From the NCBI GenBank assembly GCA_029204225.1, contig CM055111.1, positions 42,722,815 to 42,786,814 on the forward strand: a stretch of 64,000 nucleotides of DNA. The letters run 5' to 3'. This DNA comes from Diphasiastrum complanatum. Lineage: Eukaryota; Streptophyta; Lycopodiopsida; Lycopodiales; Lycopodiaceae. Below are positions 10,753 through 22,364 of the stretch, piece after piece (the stretch's first letter is position 1; every line of letters begins with the position of its first letter). Position numbers and translations under genes: made by a program. The notes beneath the pieces were generated by a model. That model saw nothing but the letters and a program-made list of their open reading frames with translations. It had not been told where the DNA came from and did no database searches.

Positions 10753-12978
10753 TGTTCACTATCAATCAACCTCACTGATGATCCACTCATTTTGCCTAAA
10801 AATAAAGTAAATGGATGATCCACAATTTATCTTCCAAACTAGCCCGTGATGTTCTAAGACCTCTCAACAGTCTTTGGCTGATCAAACTTGCATTAGTTTA
10901 TTCACTATGCATGTACACTAGAATTTTGAGGTACCAGGATCACACCAAACAATAACAAGCTGAATTAGAAAGCAACAAATTGCAAAAGTTTCATGCAACT
11001 TGGAAGGACAATGGTGGAGTATGATCATTGGATGATTGTGATAAAATCAACCACTTGGTGTTTTAGCTTGAGAAAGTTTGATGATGGTTAGAAAAGTCAA
11101 AGTGAATTTCTTTTTTCTTTTTCTTTTTTTATTCTAAAGTTAAACATACATTATTTTCTTATTCCCTTCATTTTGTTTTGTGCTGGAGCACACTTTTGCA
11201 TATTCAATACAAAGCTACTTTTAAATGATAAAATAATTATGATTGGTGATAAACTATTAAGTCAATGTCAAACACCCACCTTTCTTCACATTCTCAAATA
11301 AATTGATTGAAGATATCTCTTTCTTATGAAGTTTCTTAAGGCATTAGGCATAAGGCTTGAATTGATGGGCCGATCATGTAGACATGATCAATCAATTAAA
11401 ATTTTAGAGAGAGAGAGAGAGTATAAAAGGACAATAGTATGTGACTACTTGATAGAAGGTCAAAAAAAGCTATAGGTCACATTGGTAGAAGGATGAAGCT
11501 TAAGCAAATGATTAATTTGTAGATTCAAAAGATCAAGACATTGATAAAGCTTGAAACATTTCTATTAAGATTTTGTACAAGATCATCCATCAGTGAGATT
11601 CAATACAATCAAAGACGACCCAAGAGGGCTGCATAATTTTATATTCCATTCAAGATGCTCAATATTTTTGGATTCCATTGAAGAGGGTAGAGTATTTATA
11701 AGATCAAATCATGAGGGCTCCAGTGTTGTAAGGGCAGCAATATTATGGAGAGTCAAATTGCAAGATAAATATCAAGGCAAAACTCTAAAATGTATATTGG
11801 GAGTCCCAAAACTCAATTTCACCACCTGGTTTTATAAGATTTGAGAAACACATAATGAAATTATTTATTGTTCTTGTGCATATTATGCTCAAAACATGCA
11901 TATAAATCTTTGATAAACTATGAGATTTTAGTTCAAAGTGAAGAGTACAATTTTCAATAAAAGATAATTCATTAATAAGATATATAATAGGTAATAATAT
12001 GAAACACTTAGAATCTATAGTAATTGAAGTATGCCATGTTTTTGGATAAAAGACATAGTATATGGAACTATGTAAAATTATAAGCTAGATATCGGTTCGG
12101 CATGTAAATGACCAAATTCAGCCCATTTTGAAGCTTCAACATAAGTAATGCATCAAAATAAATAAAAAATATACACATATTATGTCATGCTTACCTTGGA
12201 GTATGTTCATGTCAAAATGAAACCAGCCTCAACAAACATGCATGAGAAAAAGATTTGCAGCTATAAAATTATGAATGCAAGTGAATTGAAGGATGGATAA
12301 TTTAGGAACCAAAGCTCAATTTTAGCAATCATTGACAAATACTTGCATGTTTGACTGTTAACATATAAAACATCAATTGACATAATGAAGCATTGATTTG
12401 AAATATTTAATATCAGGTTACATTGTTCTTTAACACGAAGACTAATTCTTCACACTGGTAACTTCAAAGGCCATGCTCCATATTACATCAATACATTTCA
12501 ACATCACTGCATATCTAGGATGATATGTAGACTCATAAAATATTAGATCCTACTTTTTTTATTTGACCTAGCCAGATCCAGTAATTTTGCAGTTACTTCT
12601 CATGAAACAACAATCAGGATGATATTTACTGCAATAATGCCCAATCATGGTTGCTTCTTCGCCTTGCAGCATTGAATTTGTCATGACACCTGTTTCATTG
12701 ACATATTTACAGTTGAGTCAATATAAGACATTAACAATATAGCATTAAAAAAAATTATATGCATGTCAAAAACTCCAATCTATTTATGTGCCTACGTATG
12801 ATATAAAAAAAATTGGATCTCTTTTACAAAAAGAAAAGATAGCACAAATGTACTCCACCATTGTCAATCGTAGGGGTGGGCAAGATGCTTTGTGAATATT
12901 TTAGATTAGCTACAGTGCTGGAGAAGAGCAACATTAGAAAGAAGATATGAATAAAAAGCTTAGCCATTCTTGCAACGT

Positions 12979-12982
<4 letters not shown>
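10753..12982. other. AT-rich region with no recognised gene
   Basis: The longest frame, at 11593-11844 (83 codons), has no recognisable domain and no splice or family support. There is a short GA run at 11406-11421. I see no element ends. Confidence 0.5.

Positions 12983-13072
<90 letters not shown>
12983..13072. repeat. (GA)n microsatellite, 90 bp
   Basis: Uninterrupted GA dinucleotides with GA on the + strand. Confidence 0.98.
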
Positions 13073-13076
<4 letters not shown>

Positions 13077-13244
13077 TGCTTGCTAGCTATGAGAAATGCA
13101 TTTGGAGTCCCCTAAATAGATGATTGTTCAAACAGTATCTTAGGATATCAACATGTCCCTCTCAATTGCATACTCATACTTTTGTCTCGTTTGAAATGAG
13201 AGTGGTTCATTTTTAACGTACTCAATCTTCCCACACATGGTGAG

Positions 13245-13378
13245 TTGGTGTATTGTGCTTGAGTTGGTAGGCTTGCCCACTCAAGATTTGATTCTCCATT
13301 ATTTCATGGGAATTGGTGTATTGTGCTTGATTTGGTAGGCTTGCCCATGAAGATTCGATTCTCCATTATTTCATGGGT
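13245..13378. repeat. 68-bp tandem duplication
   Basis: Two adjacent units begin TTGGTGTATTGTGCTTGA at 13245 and 13313 and end with ATTATTTCATGGG. They differ by a few substitutions and a small indel, so the duplication is recent compared with its surroundings. Confidence 0.85.
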
Positions 13379-14689
13379 TGATGCAATAGGTATATCAATA
13401 GATGGCACAAATTCAGCAAGTGCTGGATCAACTGGAACTACCAAGAAGCAAATTTAGCGTACTCTAAAGATTAAAAACCATCTTATCTTTTGTCTAAAAC
13501 ACAAAAATGCACTGATGCTCAATTATGATATGGTGCTTTTTAAGCTTGAAATGCATGACTCCAAATTTTTTCCAAGGATAGCCTTCTTAAAAACTAGAAA
13601 TTTTTATGAGTCCACTTTTGTTTACACATTTTCCAATGTCATGCTTACTTTGAGAAAAACACAAACATAAGGTAGAAAGGAAATTTAAAAAATCAAACTC
13701 ATTTCCCATTGTCATGCCTAATTAAATTTGGGAGAATAAATATATGTATTCACAACAAGAAAATGAGATGGAAATGACAACAAAAATCAACCTCTTGATT
13801 CAATTAAAGGTCAATTTGGGTGGACGGTCATCCTTTTTGTGTGCAAAAAGGTGTTAGAAAGTGTCAAGGCTATAGCCCTTGCACAACACACGTTGCTATA
13901 TAGTCAAATAATCGTGTAGTGCAAAATTCAAAATTTAACTTAACGTCTCTGAACGACATTCATAGTACGTCACTCAAATATTGCCTAATGCTCTCGGGTC
14001 AATTTTTTGCCAAAATACATAGTATTGCTAAGTGTCATATGAACGTGTCATACACAACATCGCTAAGGGCCATATGAACGCGTCATACACAACATCGTCT
14101 GGTCTGTCTGGCCTTTGAGATTGTTGATGAAGCTGGTCACGATAGTGATGCATGTGCTCGCCAAGTTTTGGCAAGATCCATTTATTATTAAATGGCAAGT
14201 CACATGGGTATTTTCTTTGCAAGGCCTTTATAATACGATCCTTTTTTTCAAATCGCTATACGTGCTAATTTTTGAGAGGATCGCTAATATATAATTTGGT
14301 CAATTCATGAGCACATTTCCTTTATTGTCACCCATATTTAAACTTTAAGATTCATCATCATGAATCTTATATGGGTGTGTGGTGGACTCACCGATAGGCA
14401 TTTGCGAGGTAGTCATCGTGTCATCATCGTGCATCGAATGCTCATAAATGTATCAGCGAGCAGATTTATACCTCTCATGAGTAGTAGTGCCTCCTCTTGG
14501 TCAATGCCAAAGGTGACACCTCCACGGCCATTGCCAAAGCTATAACCGTCGCTAGAGGGATCACCCTAAGAAGTTTGCCCCCCGGAAGATCTAGACAATC
14601 AGTCATGCCGACCGTGCCATCTGTGAAAGAATTCAGATCAATGATGATCCAAATCCATAAACTGATCTTGGGTTTAGAAAGAGAACAAA
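13379..14689. other. Unassigned region with a 35-bp duplication
   Basis: A short duplication (CATATGAACG and CATACACAACATCG blocks) lies at 14036-14097. Short frames at 14360-14744 overlap on both strands and carry no family motif. No promoter or RNA gene is visible. Confidence 0.4.
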
Positions 14690-15180
14690 TCAACAATCCT
14701 ACCAATGTAGAAAAATCAACATCTACTCTATGAATGAGATGCAAACTCTAATAGAACTTGATCAAACATAAACCAAATAATAAGATATTGTTATCGTCTA
14801 TACAAAACCTGCAAGCTACTGTATTTCACACGTGTGGATCCAAAAATAACAAATATAGATCATTCTACACATAGAATTGCAAGCAATCACAAGTATAGTG
14901 CACCAATGGATAGTAGAACCCAAGAGAACCATGTATAAGCATGAAATGAAATAGAGAAGAGAGAAGATATGTCTCTCCACGAGTTACATCCTTTTATAGT
15001 AGGTCCAAATCCTATTTGGCCACTTGGCTTTCTCTCCAAAATGTAAACCCTACTATTTTTGGGTCTAGATTCAATGTACCCAATATTTAAATTTGAATCT
15101 ACTCAAACTCGACTTCTAACTTTTCCACACTTTCAAAATGTGTTTATTCAAATGAAATTTAGACTAATGAACTTTGAAAA
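14690..15180. repeat. Dispersed repeat, probable LTR; copy 1
   Basis: This stretch is collinear with 55995-56510. Shared blocks include CAATGTAGAAAAATCAACAT, CACGTGTGGATCCAAAAATA, GTGCACCAATGGATA, GTATAAGCATGAAATGA and CTCCACGAGTT. The other copy lies just right of a degenerate tRNA-Met-type primer site (55912-55923), so the repeat is probably a copia LTR in minus orientation. Here the GA part is only a short AGAGAAGAGAGAAG seed. Confidence 0.7.
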
Positions 15181-15386
15181 GTCAAACTCTAAGTCTAATA
15201 TAAAGTTGGCCTCAATTTGCCAAATATAGAATTGTAGCAAATATGACTAAACTAGTTGAATCTTTCACATCAAAGCCTTCTCATGAGGATAAGTTGATAC
15301 TCATGATTAGTAAACCATGCTCTAGCACATTTTCTTTTGAAAGCATTTGTTCTTGTTCAAAGGAGTGCTTTGCGCATTGAAACAAG

Positions 15387-16800
15387 TTGAAAGAGAAGAT
15401 CAAGTCATTGCTACATGTGGCATATGGAGATGACAAGAGGGTGATCTACACAGCCAATGATGGTGAGTGTGCAATCAAAGGAATTGGCACAGTTCCTATT
15501 TCTCTCTCTACAAATAAGAATGTTCATTTGGAGGATGTCTTGTTTATTCCATCTATTACCAAAAATTTGCTTAGTGTGAGTCAAATGTTAAGTAAAGGCC
15601 TCAAGGTGGAGTTTGATCGAGATGCTTGTATGATCAAAAGGAAGGATGTCTTGGTTGGCAAAGGTAAAAGGCAAGGGAAGCTGTTCAAACTAGATGCTTG
15701 TGTTATTTCTAGCCAAGTTGTATGTGCTGCAAGGGAGCAAGTACCTATTCAAGAGGTTTGGCATAAAAGGATGGGACACCTCAATTTCAAGTCATTGGAG
15801 GCAATGGCTAGGAAAGAAGGTTGTGATAGGTCTTCCAAGTTCCTTAAGTGGCATCAAACATGTTTTTGAGTCTTGTGCTTTGTCTAAGTCACATAGACTA
15901 CCTTATACTAGATCTATATCTAGATCTACAAAGCCTTTTCAACTTGTACATTTGGATATTCATGAACTTACTGCAATTAGCAATAGTGCAACTAAGATGT
16001 ATGTAACATTCATTGATGATTTTGCTGGATCTATCTACTAAAGAACAAGGATGAAGTGTATGATGCTTTATCAAGTTCAAGAATGCAAGGGAGAACCAAT
16101 TTTCCACATGGATCAAGTGCTTAATGAGTGACAATGGTGGTGACTACATATTTACCAAGTTCAAGGCTTTTTGTGATGAGCATGGGATCAAGAGGGCATA
16201 TACAACATCAAGGACCCCACAACAAAATGGAGTGGCTAAAAGGAAGAATGGAACTTTATGTGAAAGTGCTAAAGCTATGAGGTTAAGTGCTAATCTTGAC
16301 AAACCATTTTGGGATCAAGCTTTGTTGTGTGCCAATTTCTTATGCAATAGGTGGCCAAGTGCTATTTTGGGATGCTATTCAAGAGGAGGCCGAGTGTCAA
16401 GTTTCTAAGAACTTTTGGATGCACATGCTATGTCAACATTACTCTTGATGATAGGACCAAGAAGGATCCATTTTCAAGAAGAGATATTTTTGTTGGATAG
16501 AGTGAGGTGAGTAAAGTCTACAAGGTTTACATTCCTTCTACTAACAAAGTGATTGTTGGTAGAGATGTCATCTTTGTTGTAAAATCAAGTAATGGATCTA
16601 GAAAACAAATTTTGTTCAATGATTTTGATGATCAAGAGGTTGATCTCAAAGGGCTTCAACAAGGCAAAAGGGAAGTTGGCAATTTGGAGCTAGTCAAGAG
16701 CATCAAAGGAGAGGTAATTGGCAAAGATGTTATGGATATGTTTTTTCAGCTTATTGAAGACTCAAGTAAGGTCAAAGGAGCAGCAAGGAAGTGTTGTTCA
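15387..16800 (+). pseudogene. Copia D protease end, integrase; truncated
   Basis: The frame opens inside the protease, with VHLEDVLFIPSITKNLLSVS at about 15510-15580. GAG-pre-integrase follows (VWHKRMGHLNFKSLEAM, 15760-15810). A frameshift near 15820 moves the integrase to another frame, with PFQLVHLDIHEL, then TFIDDFAG. The core continues at 16124 with SDNGGDYI. At 16220-16240 the motif reads NGVAKRKN, where copia integrases have NGVAERKN, so the third catalytic acid of the DDE triad is replaced by Lys. The integrase C-terminal part (KVYIPSTNKVIVGRDVIF) runs at 16507-16660. gag, reverse transcriptase and RNase H are absent. Confidence 0.85.
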
Positions 16801-17990
16801 AGTCTAATGTACTTGTTCTATCTCATGTTTGAGCATTTTTATGTGGATGTGTGCAAATTGTCAAGATATTGTAAAACTAGCTGCATTGGTGAGCACTAGA
16901 ATTCTTGGCTGGTTTTGTTGATGGAAATGAAGCTATTGGAGGTTCATTATGTCACTCATTCATGGTCAAAGTCATCAAGTGATGATGGCATCTTATGGCA
17001 AGATGAAGATGGAGGCTCATTCATGGAGTGTCACGGTGGATACAAGGCAACAAAGGACAAAGAAGGAGGAGACATGCAAGCAAATGTTGATCACTCACAT
17101 TTATTGTTTGTTTGCTGTATTTTTCCAAAGAGTTCAGAGTTGGAAGCATGGTGGAATCATTTCATTTACATTCTATTTGATTCTTCATGTACTAGTTACT
17201 TCTTGACATGTAAAATTGATGTAAGAAATAGTGAAGCATTTCAAGTGGACACTATTCTCTATATCAATTATGGTTGTTTCTATTTTGAGCATTACATGAT
17301 TGTTGGCTTCTTAGTTCAGTGCCGAAACCAGGCAGAAGGGACTAATATCGATGTAGTAAATGTCCAGCCTGTTAGAGGTCAATCACTCTTGAACTAATGC
17401 ACATGCATAAACAACAACCACTCATACATGCCAAAACGTTCAACCATAAAATCAGTGTGCAGATCCGTTGAACAAACAATAAAATTCTACTTCTACTTTG
17501 CTTGATTCTTGGACATCCCAAGAACATCAAGAACTAGAATGTTAGAGAATATGCAAGATTTATGCCACATTTCTAGCCTATTTAGTGTACTTGAATGCTG
17601 GCTCCTACATTAATCCACAAGAAAATATGAAATCTAATCCACAACTAGGAAAGCAAGAAAACTAATCCACTCTAATCCACAACCACACACAATATGAATG
17701 GAAGGGCATGATCATAGGGGCATCACTCAAGAAAACCATCACGATCAAGGAGCTCAATGGATGCATGTAACTCATGGAGGCTCTTCTCATTTCAGCATGG
17801 AGTTAATACAATACACAAAAAGCTCCTCTTCACAAAGAGGGAGTCTCTTAAATAAGCAAGAGAGCTCCTTAGGTGGCATCCTAGTGGAATTTCCACATTT
17901 CCCAAATTACAAGTGGAATATTGCTCTCCATTACGTGGCACTTCTGACAAGCAGTGTTTCGACGATTAGAAACTACTTTAAGTATGAGTT
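16801..17990. other. Unassigned stretch between copia D and a gypsy piece
   Basis: Frames at 16915-17397 and 17698-18012 are open but carry no motif I recognise and no family support. The second runs into the gypsy integrase in a different frame. Probably retroelement non-coding DNA. Confidence 0.35.
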
Positions 17991-17994
17991 TCTC

Positions 17995-18560
17995 AAACCA
18001 TCTAGAATCTGATGGTCAAACTGAGAGAACTAACCAGACTATGAAAGATATGCTACGTGCATATGTTTCTTATCAATAGTCTGAATGGGATAAGCATTTT
18101 CCTTTGGTGGAGTTTGCTTATAATAGTGAAAAACATTCAGCCACTGGCTTTAGCCCCTTCATGTTGATGTATGGTTTTCAACTAAAACCATCTGTTTCAG
18201 TAGGACTCAAAGAGAATCGAGTCCAGGCTGCCTATGATTTTCTTGGATGATATGCAAGGGATGTTGCAAATAGCCAAGGACAGCATTAGAAGTGCTCAAG
18301 ATAGGCCACAATTTTATGTTAATTGTGGTCGATCAGTCAGAGAATTTGAAGTAGGAGATTTTGTTTTGTTTACCTTAAGATTTTGAAGGAATCTCGAGGA
18401 TTGAAGAAAAAAAATTGTGGGAAGTTAGCTTCCAGTTATTGTGGACCCTTTAAAATAATCCAAAAGATTAATAAGGTTGAATATAAGTTGGATTTACCTT
18501 CTAACATTGGAGTACATCATGTGTTCCTGTAGGCTGATATTCCAAGGAATATTCTAGCCA
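17995..18560 (+). pseudogene. Ty3/gypsy integrase, C-terminal half
   Basis: The frame near 18000 reads LESDGQTERTNQTMKDMLRA, the gypsy integrase motif carrying the catalytic Glu. WDKHFPLVEFAYN and ATGFSPFMLMYGF follow. After a stop and a frameshift near 18250 the C-terminal part continues with RSVREFEVGDFVLF, CGPFKIIQKINKVEYKLDLP and VHHVF, typical of the GPF/Y module. There are several stops. The N-terminal integrase, RT and protease are missing on the left. Confidence 0.85.
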
Positions 18561-19340
18561 TCCTGCGGAACATCTTACGTAGAACTTGCCCATCAAGTTT
18601 AGGCTTTTGCGGTATCTGTAATGGCTTAAGTTATTTAGTTCTAAGTTTAAACTGCCACGGGCACTGCACATAGATATGTGGTTTCCAGTTATTTCAAGTT
18701 ATGTAAAAGTTAGTCACAAAGGTCCATTGGGGTTTGTCCCATGGCACCAATGTGATTCAAAGTTAAGTTAGTCCCATAGTGCCTTTTTGTAAGTGACCAC
18801 CACTCCAAGTATATATAGGAGTGGAAAAGTCCATTTTCGAGAAGAACCTCATTTGCAATACATGCTTATCTTTCTCTCTGAGTGTTCTCCCTTGTGTGGT
18901 TTCATGTACCGTGTTACTTCACATTGCATTGTACAGTATTGATCTTGCAACAAGTTAAGTTAATCCAGACCCTCCATTCTCTAGTAGGGTAAGCCTTAGA
19001 GGGGGAGATTTAGTTTAGGGTTTTATCATTTAGGTTAAGCCGTCATTTGTAGTTGTTAAGGAGAGAAAAGAGAGAAGAGTGGATCTTACCCTCAGGATAC
19101 TCACCACGCTCATTATCGTCAAGCTACTTGGAGAAGCCATAGCGTAGACTAGTTGGGAGACTGTCATAGTCATGCTAGATGGAGCCATAGCTAACGTGGA
19201 TGCTGAAGATCCAACATTGACGTCGTTGCCGCGTTTTTTTCCACTTTCTCTACTTTCCTAACTACTCTTCCTTTGTTTTCAAGCTATTTCTTGATTGTTG
19301 TTTTTTGTTTGTTGATTTCTCTTTGTTCCTTGTTGTTTTT
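18561..19340 (+). other. Probable gypsy 3' end, TATA-like motif, purine tract
   Basis: TATATATAG at 18810-18818 is followed by a GA/CT-rich leader-like stretch, as in the U3/R part of an LTR. A polypurine tract (AGAGGGGGAGA) lies at about 18998. I could not find the matching LTR ends, so LTR boundaries are not called. Confidence 0.3.
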
Positions 19341-19579
19341 TGCTTCCTTTTTTTCAGCACTCCTTGCTTATTTTTTGATTTTTAGAGGGCTCAAAGAGGG
19401 TTCTTTTTTTAGCAATGGAGGCCATTGGATGAAAGTGAAGAAGTACACCTAGCCGCCATTGCTTCCTTTTTTCCAGCACTCCTTGCTTATTTTTTGATTT
19501 TTAGAGGGCTCAAAGAGGTTTTTTATTTTTAGCAATGGAGGCCATTGGATGAAGGTGAAGAAGTACACCTAGCCGCCAG
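19341..19579. repeat. 119-bp tandem duplication
   Basis: Two near-identical units start TGCTTCCTTTTTT at 19341 and 19460 and end CACCTAGCCGCCA. Each contains AGAGGGCTCAAAGAGG and GCAATGGAGGCCATTGGATG. They differ at only a few bases and by one small indel, so the duplication is young. Confidence 0.92.
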
Positions 19580-19805
19580 TTTTGCCTCCTCCCTCATTTT
19601 TTACTATAGATCTCAAATTTTGATTGGGTAGTTGTGTTCCTTTATGCCGCACGTGGTCACGATCAAAGCCTGTAGAGGTATGCTTTTCCGTGAAGGGAGC
19701 CAGCCCACCTTCTAACATTATCCAAAGGCGATTCGGACTTTTATATCTTTACTTTTTGTTGATTGCGCAGGCAGGATATCAAGGTTCAGTGTCAAGGCAG
19801 TATCA

Positions 19806-19980
19806 GCGTTTTCAGAAGGTCGCAACACGGGCTCTCCATCCCAATCGTTTTCAGACGGTCGCAACACGGGCTCTCCATCGTTTTCAGAAGGCTGTTAGGA
19901 GCATTCCAGAGACACGTTTTCATCAGCAGCCCAACGTTTTTAGAAGGTCGCAACACGGGCTTCTCCATCCCAATCCTGCA
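19806..19980. repeat. Short interspersed tandem units (CGTTTTCAGAAGGTCGC)
   Basis: The block CGTTTTCAGAAGGTCGC plus AACACGGGCTCTCCATC occurs three times (19808, 19851, 19936), with a partial copy at 19880. Unit length varies from about 30 to 55 bp. The open frame across it only reflects the repeat. Confidence 0.85.
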
Positions 19981-20459
19981 AACGCAGGCGATCAGCCGGA
20001 ATTAAGCATTCAGAGCTATGGAGGATGTGCAGTTGAAAGACGAGGAAGAGGAGCTTTCCCAGGCTGATCTGTTAAAGGCAACGGACAGCGGAAGAGTGGA
20101 GCGGCCGGCCATAGCGCGGCTAGTCACAGTTGAAACTCTGACCAACTGGACTGCAGCGGCGATTAATTTCTTACTATTTTGTAATCTGACATCCAAAGGT
20201 TTTTGATCAAAAGTAGCGACTTTCAATACCTGTAGACTGAGCATTGTTTGCCTCATTCAAGAAGGCAAAAGGCATTCAACAAAGTGCGACCTCCAGCAAG
20301 AGTAGTTTAGCTGTTTCATGCCTCATTCACATCTCAGATGGATAACTGAGCCGGTACAAATACGTGATGCAGATGAGCATGTGAGCGCTCAGGTCATAAG
20401 CTATTTGTTGGCTGTTCAAATCAGCAAGCATCTGAGAAAGACATTGAGGAGATTCATCT

Positions 20460-20600
20460 GTGCACCCAGCCACCGTTTTCAACTCATTTTAAGCTCTCTT
20501 TCAGCTCGTTTTAAGGTGGTTTTAGCTCATTTTGCCTGCAGCTTCGCATTTGTACATTCACCCCCCGTTTTCAGCTCTTTGTCAGCTCGTTTTTGAAGCG
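20460..20600. repeat. Degenerate CGTTTTCAGCTC repeats
   Basis: Blocks such as AGCTCGTTTTAAG, AGCTCATTTT and CGTTTTCAGCTC recur at 10-30 bp spacing. The units resemble those at 19806-19980, so both arrays may have grown from the same seed. Confidence 0.6.
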
Positions 20601-20915
20601 TTTCCTCTTGAATGTGGTGAAGGGACTGTTTTTTGAGTGAAGCCCATCTAGAATCCGCCGCCCATCAGACTCATCCCACAGATCTCTTACAATGATGGAG
20701 GTCTGAACCAGACTTCAGAGATTTTGTAGCGATTTTTTGACTGTTTTTCGCAGTTTTTCCAAGGTTTTCCTACTGTTTTCCAGGTTTTAGGGGTGTTTGC
20801 CATCTGTAATTCAATCGTTTCTAGCCATTTTTTCAGTCTTTTTCAGTGGGTTTTTGGCGGATTTTCACTATACGTTTTTCATTAGTGTTCATAGCCATTT
20901 ACAATTCTTTTGTCA

Positions 20916-21545
20916 CCTCACGAGTCATCTTTTGTACGACTTTTTGCGAGTCATCTTCTGTACGAGTCATCTGCGAGTACGAGTCATCTGCGATCTGCCA
21001 CCCTTGCACGAGTCATCTGCGAGTCATCTTTTGTACGAGTCATTTTTTTTGCGAGTCATCTCGCACCCTTGCACGAGTCATCTGCGAGTCATCTTATGTA
21101 CGAGTCATCTGCGAGTACGAGTCATCTCCCACCCTTGCACGAGTCATCTGCGAGTCATCTTATGTACGAGTCATCTGCGAGTCATCTTCTATACGAGTCA
21201 TCTCCCACCCTTGCACGAGTCATCTGCAAGTCATCTTCTGTACGAGTCATCTGCGAGTCATTTTTTTGCGAGTCATCTTCTGTACGAGTCATCTGCGAGT
21301 CATTTTTTTGCGAGTCATCTTCTGTACGAGTCATCTCCCACCCTTGCACTGAACACGCCTGTGCCAGTAGTATGTTCCCTTGCGCGAGTCATTTTCGGGT
21401 CATTTCTATTTCTTTTCAGAACCTTTCAAACTTGTGCGAGTCATTTCCGGGTTTGTGCGAGTCATTTTATTCCCCTGTGCGAGTCATTTTCTAGTTCTTT
21501 TGGAAACCTTTCAACCTATGCGAGTCATTTCCAGGTCATTCGCAC
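20916..21545. repeat. GAGTCAT minisatellite, about 30 units
   Basis: The core CGAGTCATCT or CGAGTCATTT recurs about thirty times. Two alternating spacers, TGTA and TG, give higher-order units of about 23 bp, and CCACCCTTGCA blocks recur every 55-75 bp up to 21355. After that the units become sparser (about 30-50 bp apart) to 21540. All three forward frames stay open across much of it because the units lack stop codons; the long Ser/Arg/Ile frames are not evidence of a protein. Confidence 0.95.
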
Positions 21546-22166
21546 CGACTCTTGTCAGCTACAAGAGCACTAGAGAAGGTGAAACCAAAAAAAAAAAAAA
21601 AAAAAGCCCTAAATTCGCCCTAACCGGTGACATAAGCTACTCGCTCACCACATTTTGGGCCTCCATTGATTACAGTTAATAACTTTTATCAGTGGGCGCG
21701 TACGTTATTCACACATTCTCGACATAAAAGAAATTGCCGCCTAAGCGAAACGTCATACCACTTGTGTGCATTTCTTGAAAAACTCTGACCATTTTGTCTT
21801 GATCAAGCTTTACTCACTCACCCAGCTGTCTAGCATCTCTCAAATGTATTCCACCAATCGGCCATCCCAGCTGTGTGGCGTCTTAACTCTGTTCACTCTG
21901 CAATTTAGCATCAATCCTTGCCAGTGCAATGACGATGGCTACGCATACCTCTGATCTGACGGTTCTCACCACCCATCCTTCTACATAGCCATCCCACCGA
22001 AGCAATCCAATACTACTTATTCTAGCTGGGAGAGGCCTTAGACACCTCCAGTAGGAAACGCCTTGGACGTGCACTAGCAGGAAGCCATAGAGTAAGCAAA
22101 AAAACGATTGCACCCTCGTCCCATATACCACCACTCTAAAGAGTAGTGACACCCGTTTAGATCAAG
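21546..22166. other. Unassigned stretch before a gag-like frame
   Basis: It contains a run of A at 21588-21605 and no recognisable coding sequence. It may be the leader of the gypsy-like element whose gag follows at 22167, but no primer site was found. Confidence 0.3.
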
Positions 22167-22364
22167 ATGCAAGGCCCCTGGAATCCACCGCGGGTAGAGA
22201 AGAGAATACCCCGGATAGATGCGCCAAAGTACAACAGGGAATCAGACCCAGTAAGATTCCTTCAGAATTTCGACAACACTTGTTTCATACACATAGTCAT
22301 GTGCTTTGGAGTTATCAAGAAGCTGATCTCTTTTGCGGCAACACAACTGGCATTTTATTGGTGA
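22167..22364 (+). pseudogene. Possible gypsy gag start, truncated
   Basis: The 65-codon frame reads PRIDAPKYNRESDPVRFLQNF and ends SFAATQLAFYW. A target-binding start followed by DPVRFL...F and a terminal W/Y fits the N-terminus of plant gypsy gag (retrotransposon gag family). It stops abruptly and no protease follows. The call rests on pattern only. Confidence 0.4.

Noticed and set aside
11593-11844. 83-codon frame as a gene
   Set aside because: No domain, no conserved neighbours, no splice context. Frames of this length occur by chance.
20916-21355. CRISPR array
   Set aside because: The repeats are short and degenerate, spacers are themselves repeated, and the genome is eukaryotic.
20797-21573. 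Long open frames of up to 258 codons on the + strand
   Set aside because: They are produced by the stop-free GAGTCAT repeat units; three frames are open at once and none shows a protein family.
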